This document shows positions 1 through 7,952 of a stretch of 23,788 bases of DNA, in pieces. The stretch lies in the NCBI GenBank assembly GCA_030537695.1, contig JAUNVJ010000016.1, positions 1 to 23,788 of the forward strand, in the 5' to 3' direction. The first letter of the stretch is position 1. Each line of letters opens with the position of its first letter. Position numbers and translations under genes: made by a program. This DNA comes from Tissierellia bacterium. GTDB lineage: Bacteria > Bacillota_A > Clostridia > Tissierellales > Peptoniphilaceae. Below the pieces are notes generated by a model. It did not search any database. It saw only the letters and a list, made by a program, of their open reading frames with translations, and was not told the origin of the DNA.

Positions 1-2
1 CG

Positions 3-1595
3 CTTATCGAATATAGGGAAGATATCATCATTGTGGATTGTGGAATGACATTTCCCGAAGATGAAATGTTGGGAATTGACATTGTCATTCCCGACTTCAC
101 ATATTTGATAAAAAATCAAAAGAGAATTCGTGGTTTAGTAGTGACTCACGGCCATGAAGACCATATTGGAGCAATTCCATATTTGATGAAAAAAATTAAT
201 TTAGATATCTATGGAACCCCCTTGACCATGGGTCTATTACAAAATAAATTGAAGGAACATCGTCTAAGCAATAAAAGACTACATGTAGTCAATGCAGGGG
301 ATCGAATTAAATTGGGAAAAATGGAAGTGGAATGGATTCGCGTCAACCACTCCATTCCAGATTCTTGTGCCTTGGCAATTAAGACTCCATTAGGTTATAT
401 TTACCATTCCGGAGACTTTAAAGTGGACTTTACGCCAATTTCCGGCAAACCCATCGATTTATCCAGAATTTCTGAGATTGGAAATGAAGGAGTATTGGCG
501 ATGATTGGAGAATCCACGAATGTACTCCGAGAAGGCTATACAATGAGTGAATCAAAAGTTGGAGAAACTTTTAATCGACTCTTTGGACAGCTTCAGGAAA
601 ATCGAATTATTATTGCCACTTTTGCGTCCAATGTCCACCGCATTCAACAAATTATCAATGCGGCAGAAAAATACAATCGAAAAGTTGTGCTATCAGGACG
701 TTCCATGTTAAATGTCATGGAAACGGCTCAAAAATTAGGCTATGTAAAAGTTAAAAAGAAAACCTTAATCGATATTCGAGATATGGGTAAATACGATGAT
801 TCTCAATTGGTGTTGATTACCACCGGTTCCCAAGGTGAACCCATGAGTGCATTGACAAGAATTGCCTATGGAGAACATCGTAAGATTCATTTAACGAAAA
901 ATGATGCCGTCATTCTTTCCGCTACACCGATTCCCGGCAATGAAATGGATGTGTCTCGCATAATTAATAAATTATTAGCTTCAGGAGCCAATGTAATTTA
1001 TGAAACATTGTCGGAAATTCACGTGTCCGGTCATGCTTGTCAAGAAGAGCTAAAATTACTGTTAAGCATTGTGAAACCAAAATTCTTTATCCCCGCCCAC
1101 GGAGAAGTCCGCCATCTAATGAAACATGCTGAAATTGCTGAAAAAATGGGCGTAAGAAAAGAAAATATTTTTATTATGGAAAATGGAAATTGCTTGGAAC
1201 TTTCACGACAAAGAGCAAAACTGATTGGTGATGTCCCATCGGGTAATATCCTGGTGGATGGTTTGGGAATTGGCGATGTAGGTAATATTGTTCTCCGAGA
1301 CCGAAAACATCTTTCAGAAGACGGATTGATCATTGTGGTAGTAACCATCAATAAAAAAGGACAAATCCTATCAGGACCGGATCTGATTTCCAGAGGATTT
1401 GTCTATGTGAGAGAGTCCGGAGATCTTTTAGACGATGCCAGAAATGTAGTCAAAGACAAACTTAAGGACTTGGATCGTAAGACTTTGACAGATTGGAATG
1501 CACTAAAATCGGAAATTCGTGATGCATTACGAGGATATATATTTTCACAGACAAAACGCAATCCAATGATTTTACCGGTTATTATGGAAGTTTAA
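3..1595 (+). CDS. rnj: Ribonuclease J, 5'-truncated by the window edge
   Basis: Metallo-beta-lactamase/beta-CASP ribonuclease with 5'-to-3' exo- and endonuclease activity in mRNA decay and rRNA processing. The reading frame is open from base 3 and already encodes family sequence (LIEYREDIIIVDCGMTFPED). The GTG at base 33 is therefore an internal valine codon, not a start, and roughly 20-30 N-terminal residues lie outside the window. Visible hallmarks are the metal-binding HGHEDHIG motif, the NHSIPDS and SGDFKVDFTP segments, the beta-CASP motifs ATFASNVHR and TTGSQGEPM, the late histidines in VSGHACQEE and IPAHGEVRH, and the C-terminal stretch GPDLISRGFVYVRESGDL. The C-terminus (RNPMILPVIMEV) closely matches Bacillus RNase J1 from memory. 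The common SDSTN segment reads GESTN here, a change at a non-metal position. A hairpin terminator follows directly. Confidence 0.96.
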   Translation, partial: LIEYREDIIIVDCGMTFPEDEMLGIDIVIPDFTYLIKNQKRIRGLVVTHGHEDHIGAIPYLMKKINLDIYGTPLTMGLLQNKLKEHRLSNKRLHVVNAGDRIKLGKMEVEWIRVNHSIPDSCALAIKTPLGYIYHSGDFKVDFTPISGKPIDLSRISEIGNEGVLAMIGESTNVLREGYTMSESKVGETFNRLFGQLQENRIIIATFASNVHRIQQIINAAEKYNRKVVLSGRSMLNVMETAQKLGYVKVKKKTLIDIRDMGKYDDSQLVLITTGSQGEPMSALTRIAYGEHRKIHLTKNDAVILSATPIPGNEMDVSRIINKLLASGANVIYETLSEIHVSGHACQEELKLLLSIVKPKFFIPAHGEVRHLMKHAEIAEKMGVRKENIFIMENGNCLELSRQRAKLIGDVPSGNILVDGLGIGDVGNIVLRDRKHLSEDGLIIVVVTINKKGQILSGPDLISRGFVYVRESGDLLDDARNVVKDKLKDLDRKTLTDWNALKSEIRDALRGYIFSQTKRNPMILPVIMEV

Positions 1596-1599
1596 AACA

Positions 1600-1622
1600 G
1601 GGATCGTGAAGATCCCTTTTTT
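1600..1622 (+). terminator. Intrinsic terminator after rnj
   Basis: Six-base-pair stem GGGATC/GATCCC (1600-1605 and 1611-1616) with a GTGAA loop, followed directly by a run of T. It lies between the rnj stop and the ribosome binding site of the next gene, so it should end or attenuate rnj transcription. The stem is short, so readthrough is plausible. Confidence 0.75.
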
Positions 1623-1637
1623 AATGTAGAGGTTATT

Positions 1638-2288
1638 ATGACGAATGTAAATTTTGATTTTATCGAAGACTATTTACGTTCTTTGATTCCCGATAATCCG
1701 CCATTATTAAAAGAACTGGAACATTATGCCAAAGAGCATCATATTCCGATTGTGGAAAGGGAAACGGAAGAATTTATTAAATTTATAGTCGATTTAAAAA
1801 AACCGAAAAAAGTGTTGGAACTAGGGACTGCCATTGGGTATTTCAGCATCAGCTTAGCACGAGAAGAATGTATCGATGGAATTGTCACTGTTGAAATTCG
1901 GGAAGAGATGGTGGAACAGGCCCTAGCAAATGTCAAAAAGGCAAATATGGAGGAAAAAGTGGAAGTAGTTCACCAAGATGCCTATGACTATTTACGAAAT
2001 TGTAAGGAGTCCTTCGATTTGATCTTTATCGATGCCGCTAAAGGGCAATATGAAAAATATTTTGTTGAATCCTTAAAACATTTAAATAAAGGCGGTATCA
2101 TAATATGTGACAATGTATTATTTCGAGGCATGATTGCCAATCCCGACTTAGTAAAAAGGCGAAAAATAACGATTGTGAAAAGACTGCGAAGATTTTTGGC
2201 AAATATAGAAAAGGATCAACAGTTTATTTCTTCTATTGTGCCGATAGGCGATGGTGTATTATTAATAAGGAGAAAACATGAAGGGTAA
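1638..2288 (+). CDS. trmR: TrmR-like tRNA 5-hydroxyuridine O-methyltransferase
   Basis: 216-residue SAM-dependent class I methyltransferase of the catechol-O-methyltransferase-like family. Motif I is VLELGTAIGYFS (residues 59-70). The metal and substrate region FDLIFIDAAKGQYEKYF (about 126-142) and CDNVLFRG (157-164) supply the conserved Asp and Asp-Asn. In Bacillus subtilis the homologue TrmR (YrrM) methylates 5-hydroxyuridine at tRNA position 34 to give 5-methoxyuridine, and its gene precedes yrrN, yrrO and udk. The same order here (this gene, a U32 protein, udk) supports that role over a generic O-methyltransferase. ATG 1638 follows AGAGG. The gene overlaps the next by 11 bases. Specificity is inferred from synteny; the fold is clear from sequence. 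Confidence 0.86.
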   Translation: MTNVNFDFIEDYLRSLIPDNPPLLKELEHYAKEHHIPIVERETEEFIKFIVDLKKPKKVLELGTAIGYFSISLAREECIDGIVTVEIREEMVEQALANVKKANMEEKVEVVHQDAYDYLRNCKESFDLIFIDAAKGQYEKYFVESLKHLNKGGIIICDNVLFRGMIANPDLVKRRKITIVKRLRRFLANIEKDQQFISSIVPIGDGVLLIRRKHEG

Positions 2289-3513
2289 GATTGAATTATT
2301 GGCTCCGGCGGGAGATTTAAACAAATTAAAAACAGCAGTAGAATACGGTGCTGACGCCGTATATCTGGGAGGAGAGCATTTTGGATTGCGAAAAGCTTCA
2401 AAAAATTTTACCTTGGAAGATATTCGAGAAGCGACGAAATATCTCCATGATCTTAATAAAAAGATCCATGTGACATTAAATATCATTCCTCACAATAAGG
2501 ATATTCATGGAGTTGAGGAATATATAGACGCCCTGTACCATATCGGTGTCGATGCTCTTATCGTAGCAGATCCGGGTATGTTTATGAAAGTTAAATCCAT
2601 ACATGACGATTTTCCCATTCACATTTCCACTCAAGGGTCTGTCACCAATTCAGCGACGGTAAAGTTTTGGGCTGATTTAGGAGCAGAACGAGTGGTATTA
2701 GCTAGAGAACTAAGCCTCAAAGAGATTCAGGAAATCATTGCCGATGGAAAGGGAGAAATTGAAATTGAAACTTTTGCCCATGGAGCCATGTGTATGTCCT
2801 ACTCCGGAAGATGTCTATTATCAAATTACATGACCGGCAGAGATGCCAATATGGGGGATTGCGCCCAACCTTGTCGCTATAAATACCATTTGGTGGAAGA
2901 AAAGAGGCCGGGAGAGTTTTTCCCCATTGAAGAACATGAGGAAGGAACCTTTATTATGAATTCCAAGGACCTTTGTATGATTGAGCATATCGATGATTTA
3001 ATAAAATCGGGGATCTCTTCTTTAAAAATTGAAGGACGGGTAAAAAGTGAATACTACTTGGCAACAGTCATTCGGTCATATCGAATGGCCATCGATCAAT
3101 ATTATAAAGATCCTAAGCACTATTCTTTTGATCCGTATTTATTAAACGAAATTAAAAAAGTCAGCCATCGAGATTTCACCACCGGTTTTTTCTACAATAA
3201 AGCCAATGAAAGCTCTCAAGTCTATGAAACCAATTCTTATATTCGTGGCTATGAATTTATCGGTATTGTTCGCGACTATGACCCGGATACGAAAATGGCG
3301 ACGATTGAGCAGAGAAACCGCGTATTTAAAGGGGAAGAAGTGGAAATCTTCGGTCCTATGGTCAAGGATTTTAAACAAAGGATCTATGAGATGGTCGATC
3401 AAAATGATGAGCCTATTGATGTGGCCAATCATGCCCAAATGATTTTTAAAATAAAAGTAGATCAAGAAGTTCACCCCGGTTATTTTCTAAGGAGAATCAA
3501 TGATGAAGACTAA
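2278..3513 (+). CDS. trhP: U32 family protein, TrhP-like tRNA U34 hydroxylation factor
   Basis: 411-residue member of peptidase family U32, close to the length of Bacillus YrrO (TrhP2). The N-terminal barrel signature [20 protein letters not shown] is present. So is the U32 core [18 protein letters not shown], followed by GDCAQPCRY. Four clustered cysteines (C172, C179, C195, C199) fit the iron-sulfur cysteines reported for U32 RNA-hydroxylation proteins. [19 protein letters not shown] is also conserved. U32 proteins of this clade support prephenate-dependent hydroxylation of tRNA U34, whose product is the substrate of the methyltransferase upstream. Start ATG 2278 has AAGGAG upstream, inside trmR. 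Bacillus has two such genes in tandem (yrrN, yrrO); only the long one is present here. The old annotation as a collagenase-like protease is less likely. Confidence 0.88.
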   Translation: MKGKIELLAPAGDLNKLKTAVEYGADAVYLGGEHFGLRKASKNFTLEDIREATKYLHDLNKKIHVTLNIIPHNKDIHGVEEYIDALYHIGVDALIVADPGMFMKVKSIHDDFPIHISTQGSVTNSATVKFWADLGAERVVLARELSLKEIQEIIADGKGEIEIETFAHGAMCMSYSGRCLLSNYMTGRDANMGDCAQPCRYKYHLVEEKRPGEFFPIEEHEEGTFIMNSKDLCMIEHIDDLIKSGISSLKIEGRVKSEYYLATVIRSYRMAIDQYYKDPKHYSFDPYLLNEIKKVSHRDFTTGFFYNKANESSQVYETNSYIRGYEFIGIVRDYDPDTKMATIEQRNRVFKGEEVEIFGPMVKDFKQRIYEMVDQNDEPIDVANHAQMIFKIKVDQEVHPGYFLRRINDED

Positions 3514-4135
3514 AAAACCTATCATTATCGGAATTGCAGGCGGCACCGGTTCAGGAAAATCCACTGTTACGAAAAAATTAACGGATTTGATTTTAGAAGA
3601 AAATGTAGCAGTAATTGAGCAGGATTCCTATTATAAAGATCAATCCTCTCTACCCTATGAACAAAGAGTAAAGACCAATTACGATCACCCCTTTGCTTTT
3701 GACAATGATTTATTAATAAGACATTTGAAAGATTTAAAAGAGGGAAAAAGCATCGACAAACCCATCTATGATTTTGAAATTCACAATCGAAAGGAAGAGA
3801 CATCTCGAGTAGCGTCTCGAGAAGTGATCATTCTGGAAGGAATTTTAATACTTTCAGAAGAAGAAATTCGAAAACTCTTAGATATTAAAGTATTTGTGGA
3901 TACGGATTCCGATGTGCGTATTATTCGACGAATTCTTCGAGATATCAAAGAAAGGGGCAGAAGTTTAGATTCCGTCATCTTACAATATATGTCCACGGTA
4001 CGTCCAGCTCATCTTCAATTTATTGAACCTTCTAAACGTTATGCGGATATTATCATTCCAGAAGGTGGTTATAATGAAGTGGCGATTGATTTGATTTATA
4101 CGAAATTAAAAAATTTTATTGAAGAAGAAGAATAA
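3500..4135 (+). CDS. udk: Uridine kinase
   Basis: 211-residue uridine/cytidine kinase that phosphorylates uridine and cytidine to UMP and CMP in pyrimidine salvage. The Walker A loop GGTGSGKST lies at residues 14-22. [29 protein letters not shown] and [11 protein letters not shown] are the nucleoside-binding segments of the family, and ILEGILIL is the strand after the lid. [14 protein letters not shown] and [10 protein letters not shown] complete the match. Translation starts inside the end of the U32 gene (14-base overlap), with GGAG at 3490-3493. ATG 3503 is an equally possible start. It is the last gene of the tRNA-modification operon. The next operon's promoter overlaps its stop codon. 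greA, which follows udk in Bacillus, is absent. Confidence 0.96.
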   Translation: MMKTKKPIIIGIAGGTGSGKSTVTKKLTDLILEENVAVIEQDSYYKDQSSLPYEQRVKTNYDHPFAFDNDLLIRHLKDLKEGKSIDKPIYDFEIHNRKEETSRVASREVIILEGILILSEEEIRKLLDIKVFVDTDSDVRIIRRILRDIKERGRSLDSVILQYMSTVRPAHLQFIEPSKRYADIIIPEGGYNEVAIDLIYTKLKNFIEEEE

Positions 4136-4138
4136 TAG

Positions 4139-4167
4139 TTGACAAAAACATCTTTATCGCATATAAT
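4139..4167 (+). promoter_or_regulatory. Consensus sigma-A promoter for infC-rpmI-rplT
   Basis: TTGACA at 4139-4144 and TATAAT at 4162-4167 are separated by exactly 17 bases, a perfect housekeeping consensus. It begins just beyond the udk stop. Transcription should start near 4174, giving an untranslated leader of about 115 bases before infC. Confidence 0.93.
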
Positions 4168-4173
4168 TGATGA

Positions 4174-4272
4174 GTATTTAAGTAGAAGTCCGCTTCTCAC
4201 CTTTTGGTTTTCGATCAAAGGTTATTTTAGAATTACGATGATTGTTGCGGGCATCTTTATGCCCGTTTTTTT
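4174..4272 (+). promoter_or_regulatory. L20-type autoregulatory leader of the infC operon
   Basis: Structured 5' leader between the promoter and infC. A hairpin AGAAG-TCCG-CTTCT lies at 4184-4197. ACCTTT (4199-4204) can pair with AAAGGT (4217-4222). A terminator hairpin with a T run closes the leader. Firmicute infC-rpmI-rplT operons are controlled by r-protein L20 binding such a leader and causing premature termination; position, architecture and operon content match. The Rfam-family assignment is from memory and synteny. Confidence 0.8.
4248..4272 (+). terminator. Attenuator terminator in the infC leader
   Basis: Seven-base-pair stem CGGGCAT/ATGCCCG (4248-4254 and 4259-4265), tetraloop CTTT and seven T. 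It ends four bases before the infC ribosome binding site, as expected for L20-dependent attenuation. Confidence 0.88.
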
Positions 4273-4289
4273 AATGGAGGTGCTTAGAG

Positions 4290-4799
4290 ATTAAAGAACT
4301 TCAAGTGAATGAAGAAATTCGTGAAAAAGAAGTGAGATTAGTAGATGAACAGGGTGAACAAGTAGGTGTTGTGTCTACCAATCATGCACTTGATTTGGCC
4401 GTGGAGAAAAAACTGGATCTTGTAAAAGTTGCGCCAAATGCCAAACCTCCGGTTTGCCGGATTATGGATTATGGCAAGTACAGATACGAGATGGAAAAGA
4501 AAGAGAAAGAAGCTCGTAAAAAACAAAAAGTGATTAATGTAAAGGAGCTTCGCTTGACTCCAAATATTGAAGACCACGATTTGAATACAAAAGCAAATAG
4601 AGCAATCGACTTTTTGAAATCCGGTGATCGGGTAAAAGTATCTGTTCGTTTTCGAGGCAGAGAAATGGGCCATACGGAATTAGGAAGAGAAGTTCTGGAC
4701 GATTTTGTCGAATTAATCTCTGAGTATGGAGTGGTGGACAAAAAGCCAAAAATGGAAGGTAGAAGTATGGTTATGTTTTTATCGGCCAAGACTGAATAA
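4290..4799 (+). CDS. infC: Translation initiation factor IF-3 (AUU start)
   Basis: IF-3 binds the 30S subunit, checks start-codon and initiator-tRNA pairing and prevents premature 50S joining. The protein (169 residues from base 4290) has the N-terminal domain ([24 protein letters not shown]), a lysine-rich linker and the C-terminal domain ([34 protein letters not shown]). Start choice: GGAGG at 4276-4280 is nine bases before ATT 4290. The first ATG/GTG/TTG-type codon in frame, GTG 4305, is 24 bases away and would cut conserved N-terminal residues. AUU is the known rare start of infC, allowing IF-3 to repress its own translation. Rare-start tools will shorten this gene. It is the first gene of infC-rpmI-rplT. 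Confidence 0.95.
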   Translation: MKELQVNEEIREKEVRLVDEQGEQVGVVSTNHALDLAVEKKLDLVKVAPNAKPPVCRIMDYGKYRYEMEKKEKEARKKQKVINVKELRLTPNIEDHDLNTKANRAIDFLKSGDRVKVSVRFRGREMGHTELGREVLDDFVELISEYGVVDKKPKMEGRSMVMFLSAKTE

Positions 4800-4813
4800 C
4801 AAGGAGGACAATT

Positions 4814-5005
4814 ATGGGAAAGATGAAAACTCATAGAGGTTCAGCTAAAAGATTTAAAAGAACCGGTTCAGGAAAATTAAAAAGATTTCAAGCATATAAA
4901 GGGCATTTAACTGGAAAAAAATCACAAAAGAGAGTTCGGAAATTAAGAAAATCTCGAATGGTGAGCAAAGGCGATCAAAGAAGAATTGACCACATGATTC
5001 CATAA
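4814..5005 (+). CDS. rpmI: 50S ribosomal protein L35
   Basis: 63-residue, strongly basic ribosomal protein with the L35 signature [20 protein letters not shown] and a C-terminus [21 protein letters not shown] at 4801-4807 gives a strong ribosome binding site. It is the second gene of the infC operon, as in most bacteria. Confidence 0.97.
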   Translation: MGKMKTHRGSAKRFKRTGSGKLKRFQAYKGHLTGKKSQKRVRKLRKSRMVSKGDQRRIDHMIP

Positions 5006-5017
5006 GGAGGGATAAGA

Positions 5018-5368
5018 ATGGCTAGAGTTAAAAGAGCAGTAAATGCTAAAAAGAGACATAAAAAGATACTAAAACAAGCGAAGGGATATTTTGGTGCCAA
5101 GTCTAAATTATTTAGACCGGCAAACCAAGCTGTTATGAAATCTCTTAACTATGCATATATTGGCAGAAAACATAGAAAGAGAGATTTTAGAAAACTATGG
5201 ATTACTAGAATAAATGCTGCAGCACGCATGAACGGTATGAGTTATTCTAAATTTATCAACGGCTTAAAGAAAGCAAATATCGAAATCAATCGTAAAATGC
5301 TTTCTGAAATGGCAATCAATGACCCTCAAGCTTTTGCAAAACTTGTTGAAGTTGCTAAAGGAGAGTAA
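5018..5368 (+). CDS. rplT: 50S ribosomal protein L20
   Basis: 116-residue early-assembly protein of the large subunit. It starts [16 protein letters not shown], followed by [20 protein letters not shown] and [22 protein letters not shown], all L20 hallmarks. The basic N-terminal tail threads into 23S rRNA; the globular C-terminal part is what recognises the operon leader in autoregulation. AAGGAGG lies ahead of ATG 5018. It is the last gene before the operon terminator. Confidence 0.97.
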   Translation: MARVKRAVNAKKRHKKILKQAKGYFGAKSKLFRPANQAVMKSLNYAYIGRKHRKRDFRKLWITRINAAARMNGMSYSKFINGLKKANIEINRKMLSEMAINDPQAFAKLVEVAKGE

Positions 5369-5370
5369 TA

Positions 5371-5395
5371 AGTTCCCGTTTAGGGAGCTTTTTTT
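5371..5395 (+). terminator. Terminator of the infC operon
   Basis: Seven-base-pair stem AGTTCCC/GGGAGCT (one T-G pair), loop GTTTA, then seven T. It begins three bases after the rplT stop and ends six bases before the start of the next gene. Its 3' arm also holds the only Shine-Dalgarno-like GGGAG upstream of ktrB. Confidence 0.88.
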
Positions 5396-5401
5396 ATTAA
5401 T

Positions 5402-6736
5402 ATGAGTAAATTAAAAAAATTACAAAAAAATCCTCCCCTGCTCATCGTATTGAGTTTTTTGTCTGTGATTTTCATTGGAGCTTTCCTTTTAAATTTGCCC
5501 ATTGCTTCTCAAAATAATGAAAGCATTGGTATGATTGACGCACTTTTTACAGCAACATCTGCCACTTGCGTCACGGGACTGACAGTTGCCAATACCGCCA
5601 GTCAATGGACTTTTTTCGGAAAATTGGTAATTTTACTTTTGATTCAAATTGGCGGTTTAGGCACCATGGTGGTGATTTCTCTTTTCTTTATCGCCCTAGG
5701 TCGACGAATCAATTTATCCCAGAGAATCCTTATTAAAGAACAGTTATCATCACTGTCTATGAAGGGAATCGTGCGTTTGACAAAATATGTAATTTCTTTT
5801 TCTCTTCTGATCGAATTAATTGGAGCTTCGTTTTTGGCTTTTCGATTTATTCCCCTGTTGGGATGGCAAAAGGGAATGATATACAGTGTCTTTCATGCTA
5901 TTTCCGCCTTTTGTAATGCCGGTTTCGATCTGTTTGGAAATTCTTTGGAAGGTTTTCAAAAAGACTATCTGGTCGTATTGGTCATCAGCTTTTTGATTAT
6001 TTTTGGAGGACTGGGCTTTACTGTATTTCTGGATATATATAATAAAAAGAATTTTCGAAATTTCACTTTACACACCAAGGTGGTTTTAAGCATAACTGGT
6101 ATGCTTTTATTAATCGGTGGCATGGGATTTTTTATTTTAGAATGCACCAGAGAACCGATGGCAGGTTTTAATTTTGGAGAAAAACTACTCAATAGTTTTT
6201 TTATGTCAGTTACAACAAGAACGGCCGGTTTTAATACGATGGATCTATCGAAATTATCGGGTCCTTCTGTTTTATTGGCAATTCTTCTAATGTTTATTGG
6301 AGCATCTCCTGCTTCGACGGGAGGGGGATTAAAAACGACGACATTCGGTGTTTTATTGTTTTCTACTGTTTCTATTTTACGGGGAAATCGAGAAACGGTA
6401 ATTTTTAAACGGCGAATTCCTTTGGAAACTATTTTAAAAAGTCTTTGTATTTTCTTTTTGGGATCAGCCATTGTCATTTCCGTATCCATGGGAATCACTT
6501 TGATAGAAGGAGAGAATTTTCAGTTTTTAGATATTCTTTTTGAGACGGTGTCCGCCTTTGGAACCGTCGGAGTGACCAGAGGGATTACCATCCATTTACA
6601 TGATTTGTCTAAAATGATCATAGTGATTGTCATGTTTATGGGTCGAATTGGACCGACAACTTTGGTCATAGCCTTGATACAACAAAAGACAGCTCGTTAT
6701 ACGAAGTATGCCGAAGGAAAAATTATTGTGGGGTGA
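5402..6736 (+). CDS. ktrB: KtrB/TrkH-family potassium transporter membrane subunit
   Basis: 444-residue ion-conducting subunit of a Ktr/Trk potassium uptake system. Four pore-loop repeats carry the filter glycine: TCVTGL (55-60), AFCNAGFD (169-176), TTRTAGFN (271-278) and AFGTVGVT (385-392). Each is flanked by hydrophobic helices, giving the family's eight-helix layout. The third repeat is followed by the gating-loop-like ASPASTGGGLKTTT. Length fits KtrB and the regulatory partner follows after three bases. ATG 5402 is the only sensible start, but it lacks a well-spaced ribosome binding site and no promoter is evident between it and the rplT terminator. Expression probably depends on readthrough. 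Ktr systems usually couple to sodium; that is family knowledge, not visible here. Confidence 0.92.
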   Translation: MSKLKKLQKNPPLLIVLSFLSVIFIGAFLLNLPIASQNNESIGMIDALFTATSATCVTGLTVANTASQWTFFGKLVILLLIQIGGLGTMVVISLFFIALGRRINLSQRILIKEQLSSLSMKGIVRLTKYVISFSLLIELIGASFLAFRFIPLLGWQKGMIYSVFHAISAFCNAGFDLFGNSLEGFQKDYLVVLVISFLIIFGGLGFTVFLDIYNKKNFRNFTLHTKVVLSITGMLLLIGGMGFFILECTREPMAGFNFGEKLLNSFFMSVTTRTAGFNTMDLSKLSGPSVLLAILLMFIGASPASTGGGLKTTTFGVLLFSTVSILRGNRETVIFKRRIPLETILKSLCIFFLGSAIVISVSMGITLIEGENFQFLDILFETVSAFGTVGVTRGITIHLHDLSKMIIVIVMFMGRIGPTTLVIALIQQKTARYTKYAEGKIIVG

Positions 6737-6739
6737 CAT

Positions 6740-7393
6740 ATGAAAAATTATGTGGTATTTGGTTGTGGACGATTTGGCACAGCAGTAGCTACCACCTTAT
6801 TTGAGCTAGGATATGAAGTTATGGCAGTGGATATTGATGAAGAAAAAGTTCAATCGATTGCAGATCAAGTGACCACGGCAATTCAATGTGATGTATTGGA
6901 TGAAAAGGCCACCGATGAATTGGGGCTGTCTAATTTTGACGTAGCTATTGTCTCTATTGGAGAAAATTTGGAAGCGGCCATTATTGCTGTTTTGATTTCC
7001 AAAGAAGCAGGATTGGAGGAAATCATTGCAAAGGCACCTTCTGAACGGAAAGGAGAAATCCTCTACCGAATTGGAGCGACAAAAGTGCTTTATCCGGAAA
7101 TGGATATGGGACATCGATTGGCCTATAATCTGGCGAACAAAAGCATTTTAGACATTATACAATTTTCTGATAAATATTCCGTCGCTGAACTACGAGTCCA
7201 TAAAGAATGGGTCGGCAAGACTATCGGTGCATTGGATTTTCGAAACCGTTTCGGTGTCACGATCATTGCCATCCATCGGGAAGAAGATGATGTTCGAATT
7301 GATCCATCCTTTGATTCTGTTTTAGAAAAAAATGATCAAATCATCGTTTTAGGCCATAATGATGCCTTGGCAAAATTGGAAAAAAAGAAGTAA
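6740..7393 (+). CDS. ktrA: KtrA/TrkA-family cytosolic regulatory subunit
   Basis: 217-residue RCK protein that forms a ring under the KtrB membrane subunit and gates potassium uptake in response to bound nucleotide. The N-terminal Rossmann domain has VVFGCGRFGTAVA (G8, G10, G13) and an acidic residue ending the second strand (AVDID, D31), typical of adenine nucleotide/NAD(H) binding. VSIGENLEAAI is also conserved. A C-terminal RCK_C domain (about residues 140-215; ELRVHKEWVGKTIGALDFR, NDQIIVLGHNDAL) is present. One RCK unit per chain points to KtrA rather than the doubled TrkA of enterobacteria. The start follows the ktrB stop by three bases, with GGGGTG as a weak ribosome site, so the two are probably translationally coupled. 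Confidence 0.93.
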   Translation: MKNYVVFGCGRFGTAVATTLFELGYEVMAVDIDEEKVQSIADQVTTAIQCDVLDEKATDELGLSNFDVAIVSIGENLEAAIIAVLISKEAGLEEIIAKAPSERKGEILYRIGATKVLYPEMDMGHRLAYNLANKSILDIIQFSDKYSVAELRVHKEWVGKTIGALDFRNRFGVTIIAIHREEDDVRIDPSFDSVLEKNDQIIVLGHNDALAKLEKKK

Positions 7394-7442
7394 AAAGTTA
7401 TAAATCTTCCGATAAAGGGTAAAAATTAAACGGGTGATTTTT

Positions 7443-7907
7443 ATGATTAGTATGGAGAAAATAGATTATGTAATCAACCGTACAGGTGCCAGTTACTCAA
7501 TTGTGCGGCATGCATTGCTGGAATTTGACGGAGATGTGGACGAAGCGATTAAATATATCGAACAGAATAAAGTAGTATTTGTAGACAACAAAGAAGAGAA
7601 ACAAGAGAAGGAAAAACAAGCCGATTATATTGGATCCGTCTTTAATTCCATTGATGAAATCATTGATGCCATTCGAGAAATTTGGAAAAAAGGAAATGCT
7701 CGTCGTTTACTTGTAGAAAAAAATGATGAAACAATTTTGTCCCTGTCATTAGCGACCTCCGCCATCGGCTTGATTTTAGGCCCGGTTGCAGCAGTCGTCG
7801 GATTTGGAACCGCTTATTTAGGTGATTACGAATTTAAAATCATAATGGAAGATGGAGACATTATCGATATCAAGGAATATATCAAAGAAAAAGGTTTTAA
7901 AAAATAA
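7443..7907 (+). CDS. DUF4342 protein with UBA-like N-terminus
   Basis: About 154 residues. The N-terminal 45 residues (MEKIDYVINRTGASYSIVRHALLEFDG, then DEAIKYIEQ) resemble a UBA/TS-N three-helix domain. A charged linker rich in K and E follows. The C-terminal half (DEIIDAIREIWKKGNARRLLV, then a long Ala/Gly/Leu/Val-rich segment with GPVAAVVGFG) matches the DUF4342 layout as I recall it. The hydrophobic stretch could be one membrane helix or a buried core. Function is unknown. ATG 7443 sits six bases after GGGTG; GTG 7434 has no ribosome site, and ATG 7452 is an alternative. The gene lies 49 bases after ktrA with no terminator between, so it may be cotranscribed with the potassium genes. Confidence 0.78.
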   Translation: MISMEKIDYVINRTGASYSIVRHALLEFDGDVDEAIKYIEQNKVVFVDNKEEKQEKEKQADYIGSVFNSIDEIIDAIREIWKKGNARRLLVEKNDETILSLSLATSAIGLILGPVAAVVGFGTAYLGDYEFKIIMEDGDIIDIKEYIKEKGFKK

Positions 7908-7908
7908 G

Positions 7909-7942
7909 AAAAAAAGAGTTCGTACGATTCGAACTCTTTTTT
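7909..7942 (+). terminator. Terminator after the DUF4342 gene
   Basis: Stem GAGTTCG/CGAACTC (7916-7922 and 7930-7936), extended by a 5' A run pairing with the 3' T run, loop TACGATT. The A and T runs on both sides make it potentially bidirectional. The ribosome site of the next gene begins right after the T run. Confidence 0.9.
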
Positions 7943-7952
7943 GGGAGTTAGA

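Noticed and set aside
33..1595. RNase J starting at GTG 33
   Set aside because: The frame is open to the window edge and the upstream codons encode conserved RNase J sequence, so this is an internal valine and the gene is partial.
4338..4834. Overlapping minus-strand open frames (up to 121 residues) across infC and rpmI
   Set aside because: Antisense to well-conserved genes; sequences are hydrophobic or phenylalanine-rich by-products of AAA-rich codons on the other strand.
5965..6498. 177-residue minus-strand open frame inside ktrB
   Set aside because: Shadow of ktrB: no ribosome site, low-complexity composition, and the plus strand is clearly a conserved transporter.
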